Assembly (NCBI RefSeq): GCF_003605755.1
Contig: NZ_RAHJ01000022.1
Coordinates: forward strand, 256,648 to 291,311
DNA: 34,664 nt
Reading direction: 5' to 3'
Source: Tsuneonella suprasediminis
Lineage (GTDB): Bacteria; Pseudomonadota; Alphaproteobacteria; Sphingomonadales; Sphingomonadaceae
Part shown: one piece after another, positions 7,061 through 15,234 of the stretch
Position numbering within the stretch: position 1 is the first letter of the stretch
How the letters are laid out: each line of letters starts with the position of its first letter
Translations under genes and position numbers: made by a program
Notes under the pieces: generated by a model
What the model was told of the DNA's origin: nothing
Databases searched by the model: none
Seen by the model: only the letters and a program-made list of their open reading frames with translations

Positions 7061-7805
7061 CGCGCTGCGCGCTCCGCCGCCCGAACCCGCGCGCGTGGCG
7101 TGGCTGGCGGGCAGGGAGTATGCGCACCGCGGGCTGCACGACGATGTCGTGCCCGAAAACTCCCCCGCTGCCTTCGCCGGTGCGATTGCGCGGGGGATGG
7201 GCATCGAATGCGATGTGCAGAAAACCGCCGATGGGCGGGCGATGGTGTTCCACGACTGGGAACTGGACCGGCTGACCGACCAGACCGGGGCCACCGGTGC
7301 GCACACCGTGGCGGAACTGGAACAGCTCACCCTGCTCGGTTCGGCAGAACGTGTCCCTTCGCTCGACCGTGTGCTCGATCAGGTTGCCGGGCAAGTTCCG
7401 CTGATTATCGAGATCAAGTCGAAACGCGACCGCAAGGTCAGCCCGTTGTGCCTCGCGGTGCTGCGTGCGCTGGAGGGGTATCGCGGTGATCATGCTGTGA
7501 TGAGCTTCGATCCGCGTGTCGGGCGCTGGTTCTCGGTCCACGCGCCGGAGACCGTGCGCGGTCTGGTGGTGACGGAGGAAGGCAACCGCGGGCTGCGCGG
7601 CACGGTCGAGCGTCATCTGGCGCTGTGGCATGCAGCCCCCGATTTCATCGCTTACGACATACGCGATCTGCCGAGCCGGTTTGCGGCGGCGCAGCGTGAA
7701 CGCGGGTTGCCGGTGCTGACGTGGACGGTCAGCACGGGTGAACTGCGTGAGCGGGCCGCTGTGCACGCCGATGCGCCTATTGCCGAAGGAGAAGGTGTGG
7801 CGTGA
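7032..7805 (+). CDS. ugpQ: Glycerophosphodiester phosphodiesterase
   Basis: A 257-residue GDPD TIM-barrel enzyme that hydrolyses glycerophosphodiesters to an alcohol and glycerol 3-phosphate with a divalent metal. Seen: AHRGLHDDVVPENS with the catalytic His and Arg and metal-ligand Glu, GIECDVQKT with Glu and Asp ligands, VFHDWELDRLTD with the second catalytic His, IEIKSKRD, and the C-terminal LTWTVST. There is no signal peptide, so it is cytoplasmic. The ATG at 7032 follows a GGAAG site and overlaps RidA by 29 bp. The next gene overlaps its stop by 4 bp. Some GDPD-fold proteins act on sphingolipids; that is a possibility, not shown. Confidence 0.87.
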   Translation: MRLSPFAPIDALRAPPPEPARVAWLAGREYAHRGLHDDVVPENSPAAFAGAIARGMGIECDVQKTADGRAMVFHDWELDRLTDQTGATGAHTVAELEQLTLLGSAERVPSLDRVLDQVAGQVPLIIEIKSKRDRKVSPLCLAVLRALEGYRGDHAVMSFDPRVGRWFSVHAPETVRGLVVTEEGNRGLRGTVERHLALWHAAPDFIAYDIRDLPSRFAAAQRERGLPVLTWTVSTGELRERAAVHADAPIAEGEGVA

Positions 7806-8935
7806 GCGCAGCCGACCTTGTCGCGCGCATGGCCGGTTCGGTTGGAGAGTTCTCGGCTGAACAGTGGGACAGCCTGACCGATGGCGATAACCCGTTCGTC
7901 AGCCATGCATTTCTCTCTGCGCTGGAAGATTCGGGCAGTGTCGGTGACGGCACCGGGTGGCAACCCGCGCCGCTGGTGATTGAAGCTGGCGATCAATTGC
8001 TGGCGGCGCTGCCCGCTTACCTGAAGGGGCACAGTCAGGGCGAATATGTGTTCGACCACGGCTGGGCCGATGCATACGAACGGGCAGGCGGGCGGTATTA
8101 TCCGAAGCTGCAGATCGCCGTGCCATTCACTCCAGCGACCGGGCCACGGGTACTGACGTATAACCGAGACCTTGCCGCGCCCTTGCTGGGCTTTGCGGAG
8201 AAATTTGCCGAAGCAAACCACCTGTCATCGATCCACGCGACATTTCTCCAGCCCGATCAGCTGCCGTTGTTCGAAGACGCCGGGTGGCTGATCCGGCACG
8301 ATATCCAGTACCACTGGGAAAATCGCGGCTACGGTAATTTCGAGGCCTTTCTCGATGAGCTCGCCAGTCGCAAGCGCAAGGCGATCCGCAAGGAACGCGC
8401 CGCCGCGCGGGAAGGGCTGGAAATCCGCCACTTGCGTGGCGCGGACATCCGGCAGGAGCACTGGGATGCGTTCTGGGAATTCTATCAGGACACCGGCGCG
8501 CGCAAATGGGGGCAGCCCTATCTCACCCGCGAGGCTTTCGACCTGATCGGGCAGCGACTGGGCGACCGGGTGCTATTGATGCTGGCGTTCGACGGTGCGC
8601 GGCCGATTGCCGGGGCGCTGAACTTTATTGGCGGGACGACACTGTACGGGCGATACTGGGGCTGCAACGAAGACCGGCGTTTCCTGCATTTCGAACTGTG
8701 TTATTATCAGGCGATCGATGCGGCGATTGCGCTGGGTCTGCAACGGGTCGAGGCCGGGGCGCAGGGGCAGCACAAGCTGGCGCGCGGATATGAACCGGTG
8801 GCGACGACATCGGCGCACTGGATTGCCGATCCGGGTTTCCGCGAAGCGGTGGCCGATTATCTCGAACGCGAGAAAGCCGGGATTGCCCATGATCGCCAAT
8901 GGTTGGGTGAGCACACCCCGTTTCGCAAAGGCTAA
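7802..8935 (+). CDS. FemAB/GNAT-like acyltransferase (DUF482 type), candidate bacterial ceramide synthase
   Basis: A 377-residue protein of the 'peptidogalycan biosynthesis/recognition' GNAT-like family (COG3146/PF04339). Seen: the tandem acyltransferase layout, with NPFVSHAFLSALEDSGSV at the N-terminus, RKRKAIRKERAAA in the middle and YGRYWGC..FLHFELCYYQAI and EAGAQGQHKLARGYEP near the C-terminus. Caulobacter ceramide synthase (bCerS), which N-acylates 3-ketosphinganine, belongs as I recall to this family. With spt and acp 3 kb away this copy is a good candidate for that role. Relatives also occur in bacteria without sphingolipids, so the specific function is inference. It is the last gene of the overlapping operon that starts at 5647. 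Confidence 0.7.
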   Translation: MSAADLVARMAGSVGEFSAEQWDSLTDGDNPFVSHAFLSALEDSGSVGDGTGWQPAPLVIEAGDQLLAALPAYLKGHSQGEYVFDHGWADAYERAGGRYYPKLQIAVPFTPATGPRVLTYNRDLAAPLLGFAEKFAEANHLSSIHATFLQPDQLPLFEDAGWLIRHDIQYHWENRGYGNFEAFLDELASRKRKAIRKERAAAREGLEIRHLRGADIRQEHWDAFWEFYQDTGARKWGQPYLTREAFDLIGQRLGDRVLLMLAFDGARPIAGALNFIGGTTLYGRYWGCNEDRRFLHFELCYYQAIDAAIALGLQRVEAGAQGQHKLARGYEPVATTSAHWIADPGFREAVADYLEREKAGIAHDRQWLGEHTPFRKG

Positions 8936-8999
8936 CGGTTGCTGCCGCGGAGTGTTACACTACCCCATACGGTGGAGCTGCGGCTAACGGCGATTCGGA

Positions 9000-9329
9000 T
9001 CAGGCGGCGTGACGGACGCCTGCGCTCAGCCACTCCCGTGCACGACGCTGTGCTTCGGCTATTTCGCGGGCAGTCATTTCGTCGGCAACGTCGGCGCGGC
9101 ACCATGATGCCTCTTCATGTCCACGCGTAGCAGCAAGGTTGAACCACTTGTGCGCTTCGATCAGATCGCAGTTCACGCCGTGGCTACCGGTCGAATATGC
9201 TACGCCGAGATCGAAACACGCTGTTGCGTCGCCCTGCGATGCTGCGGTCAGGCAATTGGCGACCAGCATGTCGGCGGTCTCATCATCGGGCAGCTTAGTG
9301 CACGCCCCTTCGATCTTGTGCAGTTTCAT
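9000..9329 (-). CDS. Small Sel1-like repeat protein
   Basis: A 109-residue helical-repeat protein with about two Sel1-like (TPR-related) units. The clearest is AYSTGSHGVNCDLIEAHKWFNLAATRGHEEAS, in which the pattern xxYxxGxGVxxDxxEAxxWFxxAAxxGxxxA is visible, followed by the charged helix EIAEAQRRAREWL. There is no signal peptide or membrane span, so it is probably a cytoplasmic protein-interaction module. Its partner is unknown. It is convergent with the candidate ceramide synthase gene (64 bp between stops). Confidence 0.75.
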   Translation of the reverse strand: MKLHKIEGACTKLPDDETADMLVANCLTAASQGDATACFDLGVAYSTGSHGVNCDLIEAHKWFNLAATRGHEEASWCRADVADEMTAREIAEAQRRAREWLSAGVRHAA

Positions 9330-9604
9330 CGATCTTCATCCCCCTGTTGTGGCAAACCCCTGTTGCCGATGGGACGAGTTCAACCGGTTTATGGTCAATA
9401 AATAGTTAATGAGAGTTCGGAAAAAGTGAGTTCTGAACGAAAGCCAGTGCTTTTCGACAAGTAATTAGTGGACGATTCCGCATCTTCCGGGATTGTTGCT
9501 TGTGCGCGCTGGAGCAGCACCCTATAGGCCCGCCGAACGCGATCGGAGCGGCAGCGGCCATCCCGGAGGCCGGTGCAGTTGTCGATCTGCAGCAGAGGAC
9601 ATGT

Positions 9605-10063
9605 ATGGCCAGCCTGGCGTCCAGCGATATCGACATTCTTGAAAAGGCGAAACGCGCGCTTGCCCCGGATTATTTACCGGACGAAAGCGAAGAATACATG
9701 TCGCCCGCGCAGCAGGATTATTTCCGCATGCTGCTGGTCGAATGGAAACGTTCGATCCTCGAATCCGCCAGTGTAACCTTACAGTCACTGCAAGACGGGC
9801 CGATCCGCGAAGCGGACCTCAATGATCGTGCGTCCAGCGAAACCGATTGGGGTATCGAACTGCGAACGCGCGACCGCCAGCGCAAACTGATTTCCAAGAT
9901 CGATGCCGCTCTGCGCCGGATCGACGAAGGCGAATACGGATATTGCGAAGTCACTGGCGATCCCATCGGGCTGAAGCGTCTGATCGCTCGTCCGGTGGCA
10001 ACAATGACGGTTGAGGCGCAGGAAGCGCACGAACGCCGCGAGAAGATTTCGCGCGACGATTGA
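9605..10063 (+). CDS. dksA: RNA polymerase-binding transcription factor DksA
   Basis: A 152-residue secondary-channel regulator that works with ppGpp on RNA polymerase. Seen: YMSPAQQDYFRMLLVEWK, the coiled-coil tip DxxDxA motif in EADLNDRASSETD, RDRQRKLISKIDAALRRI and the C-terminal GYCEVTGDPIGLKRL. Of the four zinc cysteines of E. coli DksA only the first is kept (GYCEVTG; the later pair is absent), the usual state in alphaproteobacteria. The ATG at 9605 has AGAGGA eight bases upstream; a longer in-frame start at 9500 would add a leader with no family resemblance. The 275 bp before it hold no gene. Confidence 0.92.
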   Translation: MASLASSDIDILEKAKRALAPDYLPDESEEYMSPAQQDYFRMLLVEWKRSILESASVTLQSLQDGPIREADLNDRASSETDWGIELRTRDRQRKLISKIDAALRRIDEGEYGYCEVTGDPIGLKRLIARPVATMTVEAQEAHERREKISRDD

Positions 10064-10160
10064 ACGCGCTGCTGCGAGGCAGGCGCATCATTGTGATTCG
10101 CTAAGAACTTCCCGTATTCGATGCACTGCGGTTTAAAGCTTCATTAGGCTGTTTGGCGGT

Positions 10161-10601
10161 ATGAATCCTGTGTGGCCGCATAGAGCGCCGCCCGACTTTT
10201 ATGGACTTGAGAGATCACGGAGCAGTGACCTGATGGCTGGCGTTGAAACGCGCAATGCGGAACGCGAAAGTCTTTTCCTTATGGCTGACGTTCGCCTGGA
10301 AGGTGCGGCGCAGACAGAGAGAATCAAGGTTCGTAATCTGTCTTCCGGCGGCATGATGGGCGAAGGCGATATCGCTGTGTCACGCGGATCACGGATAGTT
10401 GTGGCGTTGCGAAATGTCGGTGAAATCGATGGCAGTGTCGCGTGGGTGCAGGGCAATCGATTTGGCGTCAGCTTCGCATCGGAAATCGACCCCAAGGCAC
10501 CGCGTACATCTGTGACAAAGAGCAACGCCGACCTCACCAGTCCGCGCTATACCCGTCCACCGATGACTTACGAAGATCCGGCCAGACTTCGCAAACTCTG
10601 A
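10161..10601 (+). CDS. PilZ domain protein
   Basis: A 146-residue (or shorter) single PilZ domain, the c-di-GMP receptor fold. Seen: the RNAERESLFLMADV stretch in the place of the RxxxR motif and, about 35 residues later, VRNLSSGGMMGEG, which matches (D/N)xSxxG; then GSVAWVQGNRFGVSF, the closing strands. Binding of c-di-GMP is plausible but the arginine motif is imperfect. The start is uncertain: 10161 gives a 24-residue leader, while the ATG at 10233 has a GGAG site and begins right before the domain. The yfiN-type cyclase elsewhere in the window could be a source of ligand. Confidence 0.8.
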   Translation: MNPVWPHRAPPDFYGLERSRSSDLMAGVETRNAERESLFLMADVRLEGAAQTERIKVRNLSSGGMMGEGDIAVSRGSRIVVALRNVGEIDGSVAWVQGNRFGVSFASEIDPKAPRTSVTKSNADLTSPRYTRPPMTYEDPARLRKL

Positions 10602-10665
10602 CGCCGGTCGCGAAAATCGCATCGTGGGGCGCTGACTGGCGACTGGCAAGGTGCTAGTCCTTGCC

Positions 10666-12144
10666 ATGATGACCACTTCGCGCCTTCGCCTGTCTGCCAT
10701 GCTTGCCGCCGCAGCGTTGCTGGGTGGATGCGGCGGCTCGGGCGATCCCGATACCGTAGAGGTGGCATTCATTGCCGATTCGGCCGATTTGCTGGAAACC
10801 GGCCTGCGCCTGTCGTCGGCGGCACAACAGGTTCGCGCGGCCACGGCCACCGGGCTGGTATCGCTGGATTCGCATGGCGAGATCGTGCCGTCGATCGCCG
10901 AACGCTGGATCGTGACCGAAGACGGGCTCAGCTACATCTTCCGCGTTCGCGATGCCAACTGGCCCGACGGCAGCCAGATCACTGCGGAACAGGTGCGCGA
11001 TTCGCTCCGCCAGACGATCCGCCAGCTGCGCGGAACTTCGCTGGGCCTCGATCTGGCGGCGGTATCGCAAGTGCGGGCGATGACAGGGCGGGTGGTGGAG
11101 ATAGACCTTAGCGCGCCAGTGCCCGATTTCCTCCAGCTGCTCGCACAGCCCGAACTGGGCATATCCTATAAGAAGCAAGTGGCTGGCCCGATGGTGCTGG
11201 CCGAAAACAAACGCGACGGCGGGATCGTGCTGACTCCGCTGCCCCCGGAAAAACGTGGCTTGCCCGCGGTGCCCGATTGGGAGGAAAGCGTCCGCAAATT
11301 GCATGTGCGCGGGCTATCCGGTGCCGATGCGGTCGCCGCGTTCGGTAGTGGCGAGGTCGATGTCGTACTCGACGGGCGACTGGCCGATTTTCCGCGTGCC
11401 GACACCGGGCCGCTCTCGCGCGGAACAGTCCGGCTGGATGCAGCGCAGGGTATCTTCGGGCTGCGGGTTGTGCGTGACGATGGCTTGCTGGGCGATGCCG
11501 TGCGCCGCGAAGCACTGGCGATGGCCATCGATCGCGATACGCTGATGAGCCCGTTCAACATCGCTGGCTGGGTGCCCAGCACGCGACTGGTTCCGGCGGC
11601 GATTGCCGGGGGCGATGCGGGGGAGCGCTGGGCAGGCCTTACGCTGGAAGAGCGGCAGGCATCGGCGCGCCAGCGCATCGCAGGCTGGGCGAACGGCGGC
11701 GATAACAAGGCCGAAGTGCGGATTTCGCTTCCCACCGGTCCGGGCTCGGATCGCCTGTTCCAGCAGATCGCGCAGAACTGGCAGTCGATTGGCGTGACGG
11801 CGGTGCGTGTCGGGCCGGGCAGCGCGGCGGATCTGGTGCTGATCGATACGCTCGCCCGGTTTGGCAGCCCGCGTTGGTATCTCAACCAGTTCGCGTGCAG
11901 CGTGCGCCGTCTGCTGTGTTCGCCGGAGGCGGACGAATTGGTGAAGCTGGCAACTCAGGAAATCGACCCGGCCAAACGCCATGTCGCGTTGCTGGAGGCG
12001 GAAACGCGGCTGACCGCCATGCAGGGCTTCATTCCGCTGGGCGCGCCGGTGCGCTGGTCTCTGGTGCGCGGCTCAGTGCTGGGCTTTGCGCCGACGCGCC
12101 TTTCGGTGCATCCCTTGTTCCCGCTCGCCGTCGACCCCAAATAG
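10666..12144 (+). CDS. Lipoprotein, ABC-type solute-binding protein family 5 (orphan)
   Basis: About 492 residues. There is a lipoprotein signal (AAAALLGGCGGS, Cys at about 21) followed by the peptide/nickel-type solute-binding fold: VSLDSHGEIVPSIAERW, WPDGSQITAEQVRDSLRQ and ALAMAIDRDTLM. Family proteins deliver oligopeptides or metals to an ABC importer. No permease or ATPase gene is adjacent, and the ligand-capping region is shorter than usual, so it is an orphan whose partner is elsewhere or whose role is not transport. The start is one of two adjacent ATGs (10666 or 10669); the longer frame to 10651 adds nothing. Confidence 0.82.
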   Translation: MMTTSRLRLSAMLAAAALLGGCGGSGDPDTVEVAFIADSADLLETGLRLSSAAQQVRAATATGLVSLDSHGEIVPSIAERWIVTEDGLSYIFRVRDANWPDGSQITAEQVRDSLRQTIRQLRGTSLGLDLAAVSQVRAMTGRVVEIDLSAPVPDFLQLLAQPELGISYKKQVAGPMVLAENKRDGGIVLTPLPPEKRGLPAVPDWEESVRKLHVRGLSGADAVAAFGSGEVDVVLDGRLADFPRADTGPLSRGTVRLDAAQGIFGLRVVRDDGLLGDAVRREALAMAIDRDTLMSPFNIAGWVPSTRLVPAAIAGGDAGERWAGLTLEERQASARQRIAGWANGGDNKAEVRISLPTGPGSDRLFQQIAQNWQSIGVTAVRVGPGSAADLVLIDTLARFGSPRWYLNQFACSVRRLLCSPEADELVKLATQEIDPAKRHVALLEAETRLTAMQGFIPLGAPVRWSLVRGSVLGFAPTRLSVHPLFPLAVDPK

Positions 12145-12170
12145 AGGGTATGACAGGAGCACGCGCTACA

Positions 12171-12578
12171 ATGGAAAAGCCCCGCCGGATGCAGATAGAG
12201 CTGCCGATCGGCAACGATCCGGCCTCCGTTCGCCGCCGGATGGAGGCGATGGAGCAACTGCTGGAAAATGGGTTTGTCGTGCCCGGCATCAATTTCCGCG
12301 TCGGGCTGGATGCGATCGTCGGGCTGGTCCCGGTCCTGGGCGATCTGGTGACCACTGCGATGGGCGCGTGGCTCGTATGGGAAGCGCGCAACCTCGGGAT
12401 GCCTAAGTGGAAGCTGTGGCGCATGGCGGGCAATGTCGCGTTCGACACCGCGCTGGGTGCTGTGCCGCTGGTGGGCGACGCGGCGGATTTTATGTTCCGC
12501 TCGAACACGCGCAATATGAAAATCGTGCGGCGCCATCTGGATAAACACCATCCGGCGCAGCGGACGATCGACCAGTAG
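12171..12578 (+). CDS. DUF4112 family protein
   Basis: About 135 residues. The family core VVPGINFRVGLDAIVGLVPVLGD..TTAMGAWLVWEA and GNVAFDTALGAVPLVGDAADFMFRSN contains two hydrophobic, probably membrane-inserted hairpins, each ending in a V(P/G)-x-V-G-D turn. The function is unknown. It starts 27 bp after the solute-binding lipoprotein and is probably co-transcribed. The ATG at 12171 has AGGAG eleven bases upstream; the ATG at 12150 has its purine run too close. Confidence 0.82.
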   Translation: MEKPRRMQIELPIGNDPASVRRRMEAMEQLLENGFVVPGINFRVGLDAIVGLVPVLGDLVTTAMGAWLVWEARNLGMPKWKLWRMAGNVAFDTALGAVPLVGDAADFMFRSNTRNMKIVRRHLDKHHPAQRTIDQ

Positions 12579-12614
12579 TTTCAACCGAGACCGGATTGGC
12601 GTAGAGCGGCGGGC

Positions 12615-13406
12615 ATGGCCCGTGACGTAACTTATTCATCCTATCTCGACCTCGACCGTATTTTGTCGGCGCAGCACCCGACATCGGGCGCGCATGACGA
12701 GATGCTGTTCATCGTCGTTCATCAGGCGAGCGAGTTGTGGCTCAAACTGTGTTTGCACGAACTGTTCGCTGCGCGGGACCTGATCCGATCTGACGAACTG
12801 CGCCCTGCGTTCAAAATGCTGGCCCGCGTGGCCCGTGCCCAGTCGCAACTGATCGATAGCTGGGACGTGTTGAGCACGATGACCCCGCACGATTATTCGC
12901 GGGTGCGCCCGCACCTTGGTAATTCGAGCGGGTTTCAGTCGGCGCAATACCGGATGATGGAATTCCTGCTGGGCGGTCGCAACCCCGACATGGTGACGAT
13001 GCACGAGGCCACGCCCGATATCGCCGCGCAGCTACGTGCCGAACTGTCGCGCCCCAGCCTGTATGAAGAGGCGGTACGCCTGCTGGCCAAGCGCGGGTTT
13101 GCCATTCCCGATGCAGTACTGAGCCGCGATCACACCGCGCAATGGGAGGCCTCGCCTGAGGTCGAGGCGGCATGGGCGGACATCTATCGCCATCCAAACG
13201 CGCATTGGGACCTGTATGAGCTGGCGGAAAAGCTGGTCGATCTGGAATACCACTTCCAGCGCTGGCGGTTTGGCCATCTCAAAACGGTGGAGCGGATCAT
13301 CGGTCTCAAAACCGGCACGGGCGGCACCGCCGGCGTGCCTTATCTGGAAGGCGTGCTCAAGAAAGCGTTCTTCCCCGAACTGCTGAGCGTGCGGACTGCG
13401 ATTTAG
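12615..13406 (+). CDS. kynA: Tryptophan 2,3-dioxygenase
   Basis: A haem enzyme opening the indole ring of L-tryptophan to N-formylkynurenine, the first step of the kynurenine pathway. The 263 residues are typical of the bacterial form. Seen: substrate-binding FIVVHQASELWLKL near the N-terminus, NSSGFQSAQYR, and the C-terminal HFQRWRFGHLKTVER (haem-ligand His) followed by the glycine/threonine loop IGLKTGTGGTAGVPYL. No other kynurenine gene is adjacent, although kynU/kynB are often linked in other genomes. It is convergent with the HNH gene, with only 2 bp between the stop codons. Confidence 0.95.
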   Translation: MARDVTYSSYLDLDRILSAQHPTSGAHDEMLFIVVHQASELWLKLCLHELFAARDLIRSDELRPAFKMLARVARAQSQLIDSWDVLSTMTPHDYSRVRPHLGNSSGFQSAQYRMMEFLLGGRNPDMVTMHEATPDIAAQLRAELSRPSLYEEAVRLLAKRGFAIPDAVLSRDHTAQWEASPEVEAAWADIYRHPNAHWDLYELAEKLVDLEYHFQRWRFGHLKTVERIIGLKTGTGGTAGVPYLEGVLKKAFFPELLSVRTAI

Positions 13407-13408
13407 CC

Positions 13409-14017
13409 TCAGGCCTCCAGTTCGACATCCCAGTATAACCAGTCGCGCCAGGTTTCGTGGAGATAGCCCGGCGGAAATGATTTGCCTTGCTGGTGCAGTT
13501 GCCAGCTTGTCGGCCGGATCGGGTTGACCGCAAGCCGCATGGCGGCCTGTTCGGGTGTCCGGCCACCTTTGCGCAAGTTGCATGGGGCGCAGGCAGTGGC
13601 GATATTTTCCCATGTCGTGCGCCCGCCTGCCCGGCGAGGGACGACATGATCGAACGTCAGGTCGTGCTCGCTGCCACAATACTGGCAGGTAAACCGGTCG
13701 CGCAGGAACAGATTGAACCGGGTGAAGGCCGGAAATTCGTTGGGCCGAACATATTGCCGCAGCGCGATCACGCTGGGGATTTTCATGTCGAGCGACGGCG
13801 AATGCACTTCGCGGTCGTAACTCGCCACGATGTCCACCCGTTCGAGGAAAACCGCCTTGATCGCGGTTTGCCAGGACCACAGGCTGAGCGGGTAATACGA
13901 AAGCGGCGTGTAATCGGCGTTGAGCACCAGCGCAGGGCATGACTGCAGGTTGCGCGTGGGATCGCCATCGGCGCTGCGGAAACGCGCGGCTTTCTCGATC
14001 AGTTCGGCTTTGAACAC
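13409..14017 (-). CDS. HNH endonuclease
   Basis: The 202-residue protein has an alphaproteobacterial N-terminal domain (ALVLNADYTPLSYYPLSLWSW) and a zinc-type HNH nuclease core: FTCQYCG, LTFDHVVPRRAGGRTTWEN and ACAPCNLRKGGRTPE, in which two CxxC pairs, the DH and the Asn are intact. This chromosomal HNH family is widely conserved and its cellular role is not settled. The start is GTG at 14017, preceded by a strong GGGAGGA site. The 123 bp up to gluQ are a divergent promoter region. Confidence 0.87.
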   Translation of the reverse strand: MFKAELIEKAARFRSADGDPTRNLQSCPALVLNADYTPLSYYPLSLWSWQTAIKAVFLERVDIVASYDREVHSPSLDMKIPSVIALRQYVRPNEFPAFTRFNLFLRDRFTCQYCGSEHDLTFDHVVPRRAGGRTTWENIATACAPCNLRKGGRTPEQAAMRLAVNPIRPTSWQLHQQGKSFPPGYLHETWRDWLYWDVELEA

Positions 14018-14140
14018 GCTTGAGTGTCCTCCCTGATTGATCCGAAGGGAGCATTTGCCGATTCACGAGTCAAGTTGATGACAGTGCCGCAATCCACAAG
14101 CATTTTGTCGCAGAGCTGCGTCTTGCTAGAGAGTGCGGCA

Positions 14141-14962
14141 ATGGAAACCACCCGCTTCGCCCCCAGTCCGAACGGATCGCTGCATCTGGGCCATGCCTAT
14201 GCGGCCATCGTCGCGCACGATCTCGCGCTGGCGCGGGGCGGGCGGTTTATCGTGCGGCTGGAAGATATCGACGGGGCCCGCTCTCGCCCGGAACTGGCGG
14301 CGGAATTTGCCGAGGATCTGGCGTGGCTCGGCCTCGAATGGGATGCGGTGCCCGCGCAATCGACCCGGCTGGCCAGCTATGCCGCTGCGGCGGAGCGATT
14401 GCGGGCGGCGGGGTTGCTCTATCCCTGCATCTGCACCCGCGCGGAAATCGCCGCGGCCGCGACGGTGCACGGGCCGGAAGGTCCGGTCTATCCCGGCACC
14501 TGTCGCGGTCGGCCGGTTGATCCGGCGGGCGCGGCATGGCGGCTGGACACGGCGAAAGCGATGGAGCGGGCAGGGCCTTTGTCGTGGGAAGACGAACTGG
14601 CCGGTACGCAGCGCGCACGGCCCGATCTGCTGGGCGATGTCGTGCTGATGCGTAAAGATGCGCCGGCCAGCTATCATCTGGCGGCCACGCTGGACGACGC
14701 GGCGGACGGGATCACGCTGGTGACCCGCGGGCGCGATTTGTTCGCCGCCAGCCATGTGCACCGGCTGTTACAGCATTTGCTGGATCTGCCTGTGCCGCGC
14801 TGGCATCACCACCAGCTGTTGCTGGACGACAGCGGAGAGAAACTGGCCAAACGGCGCGGTTCCCCATCGCTTGCCGACCGGCGGAAAGCGGGCGAAGATG
14901 GGGCGGCATTGGCGCAGGCATTGCGCGAACATCGCTTCCCTGCTGGCATTTCTCTGGGTTGA
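14141..14962 (+). CDS. gluQ: Glutamyl-Q tRNA(Asp) synthetase
   Basis: A GluRS paralogue lacking the anticodon-binding domain that glutamylates queuosine in tRNA(Asp). The 273 residues agree with the family. Seen: TTRFAPSPNGSLHLGHAYAA with the class I HLGH signature, the zinc-knuckle-like LYPCICTRAEI..VYPGTCRG (CxC..Y..C), and KLAKRRGSPSL replacing KMSKS. The ATG at 14141 starts right at the catalytic fold; the longer frame from 14024 adds 39 residues unlike the family. It is probably first in an operon with the HIG1-like and PduO-like genes, spaced 16 bp each. Confidence 0.92.
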   Translation: METTRFAPSPNGSLHLGHAYAAIVAHDLALARGGRFIVRLEDIDGARSRPELAAEFAEDLAWLGLEWDAVPAQSTRLASYAAAAERLRAAGLLYPCICTRAEIAAAATVHGPEGPVYPGTCRGRPVDPAGAAWRLDTAKAMERAGPLSWEDELAGTQRARPDLLGDVVLMRKDAPASYHLAATLDDAADGITLVTRGRDLFAASHVHRLLQHLLDLPVPRWHHHQLLLDDSGEKLAKRRGSPSLADRRKAGEDGAALAQALREHRFPAGISLG

Positions 14963-14978
14963 GGGGTAGGTTGATCGT

Positions 14979-15218
14979 ATGAATATGTTTCTCGGCATTG
15001 TCCTTATCGTTCTTATGGCGCTGGTCGTCGTCTCGCTGGTGCGCGGCGTGATTGCTTTTCTCAAAAGCAGCCGGGAGGATATCGACCGGGGCGGGGACGG
15101 CACCGGCGCGACCGAATTGCAGTTGTTGCAGAACAAGATGATGTTCAACCGCGTGAAGTATCAGGCGCTGGCGGTTGTCGTGGTGGCGATCATCCTGATG
15201 TTCGGCCGCGGTTCCTGA
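14979..15218 (+). CDS. Twin transmembrane HIG1-domain-like protein
   Basis: The 79-residue protein has two membrane spans (about residues 3-28 and 57-75) separated by a polar loop. The second part, LLQNKMMFNRVKYQALAVVVVA, resembles the HIG1 (hypoxia-induced) signature seen in respiratory-complex assembly factors and in bacterial 'twin transmembrane proteins'. A link to respiration is family knowledge only. It lies between gluQ and the adenosyltransferase gene and is probably co-transcribed with them. Confidence 0.8.
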   Translation: MNMFLGIVLIVLMALVVVSLVRGVIAFLKSSREDIDRGGDGTGATELQLLQNKMMFNRVKYQALAVVVVAIILMFGRGS

Positions 15219-15234
15219 CTGCGCCGCACCATTT

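Noticed and set aside
8936-8999. Possible shared terminator between the acyltransferase and Sel1-like genes
   Set aside because: Only partly complementary arms (gttgctgccgc and gcggctaac); no stable stem that I can support.
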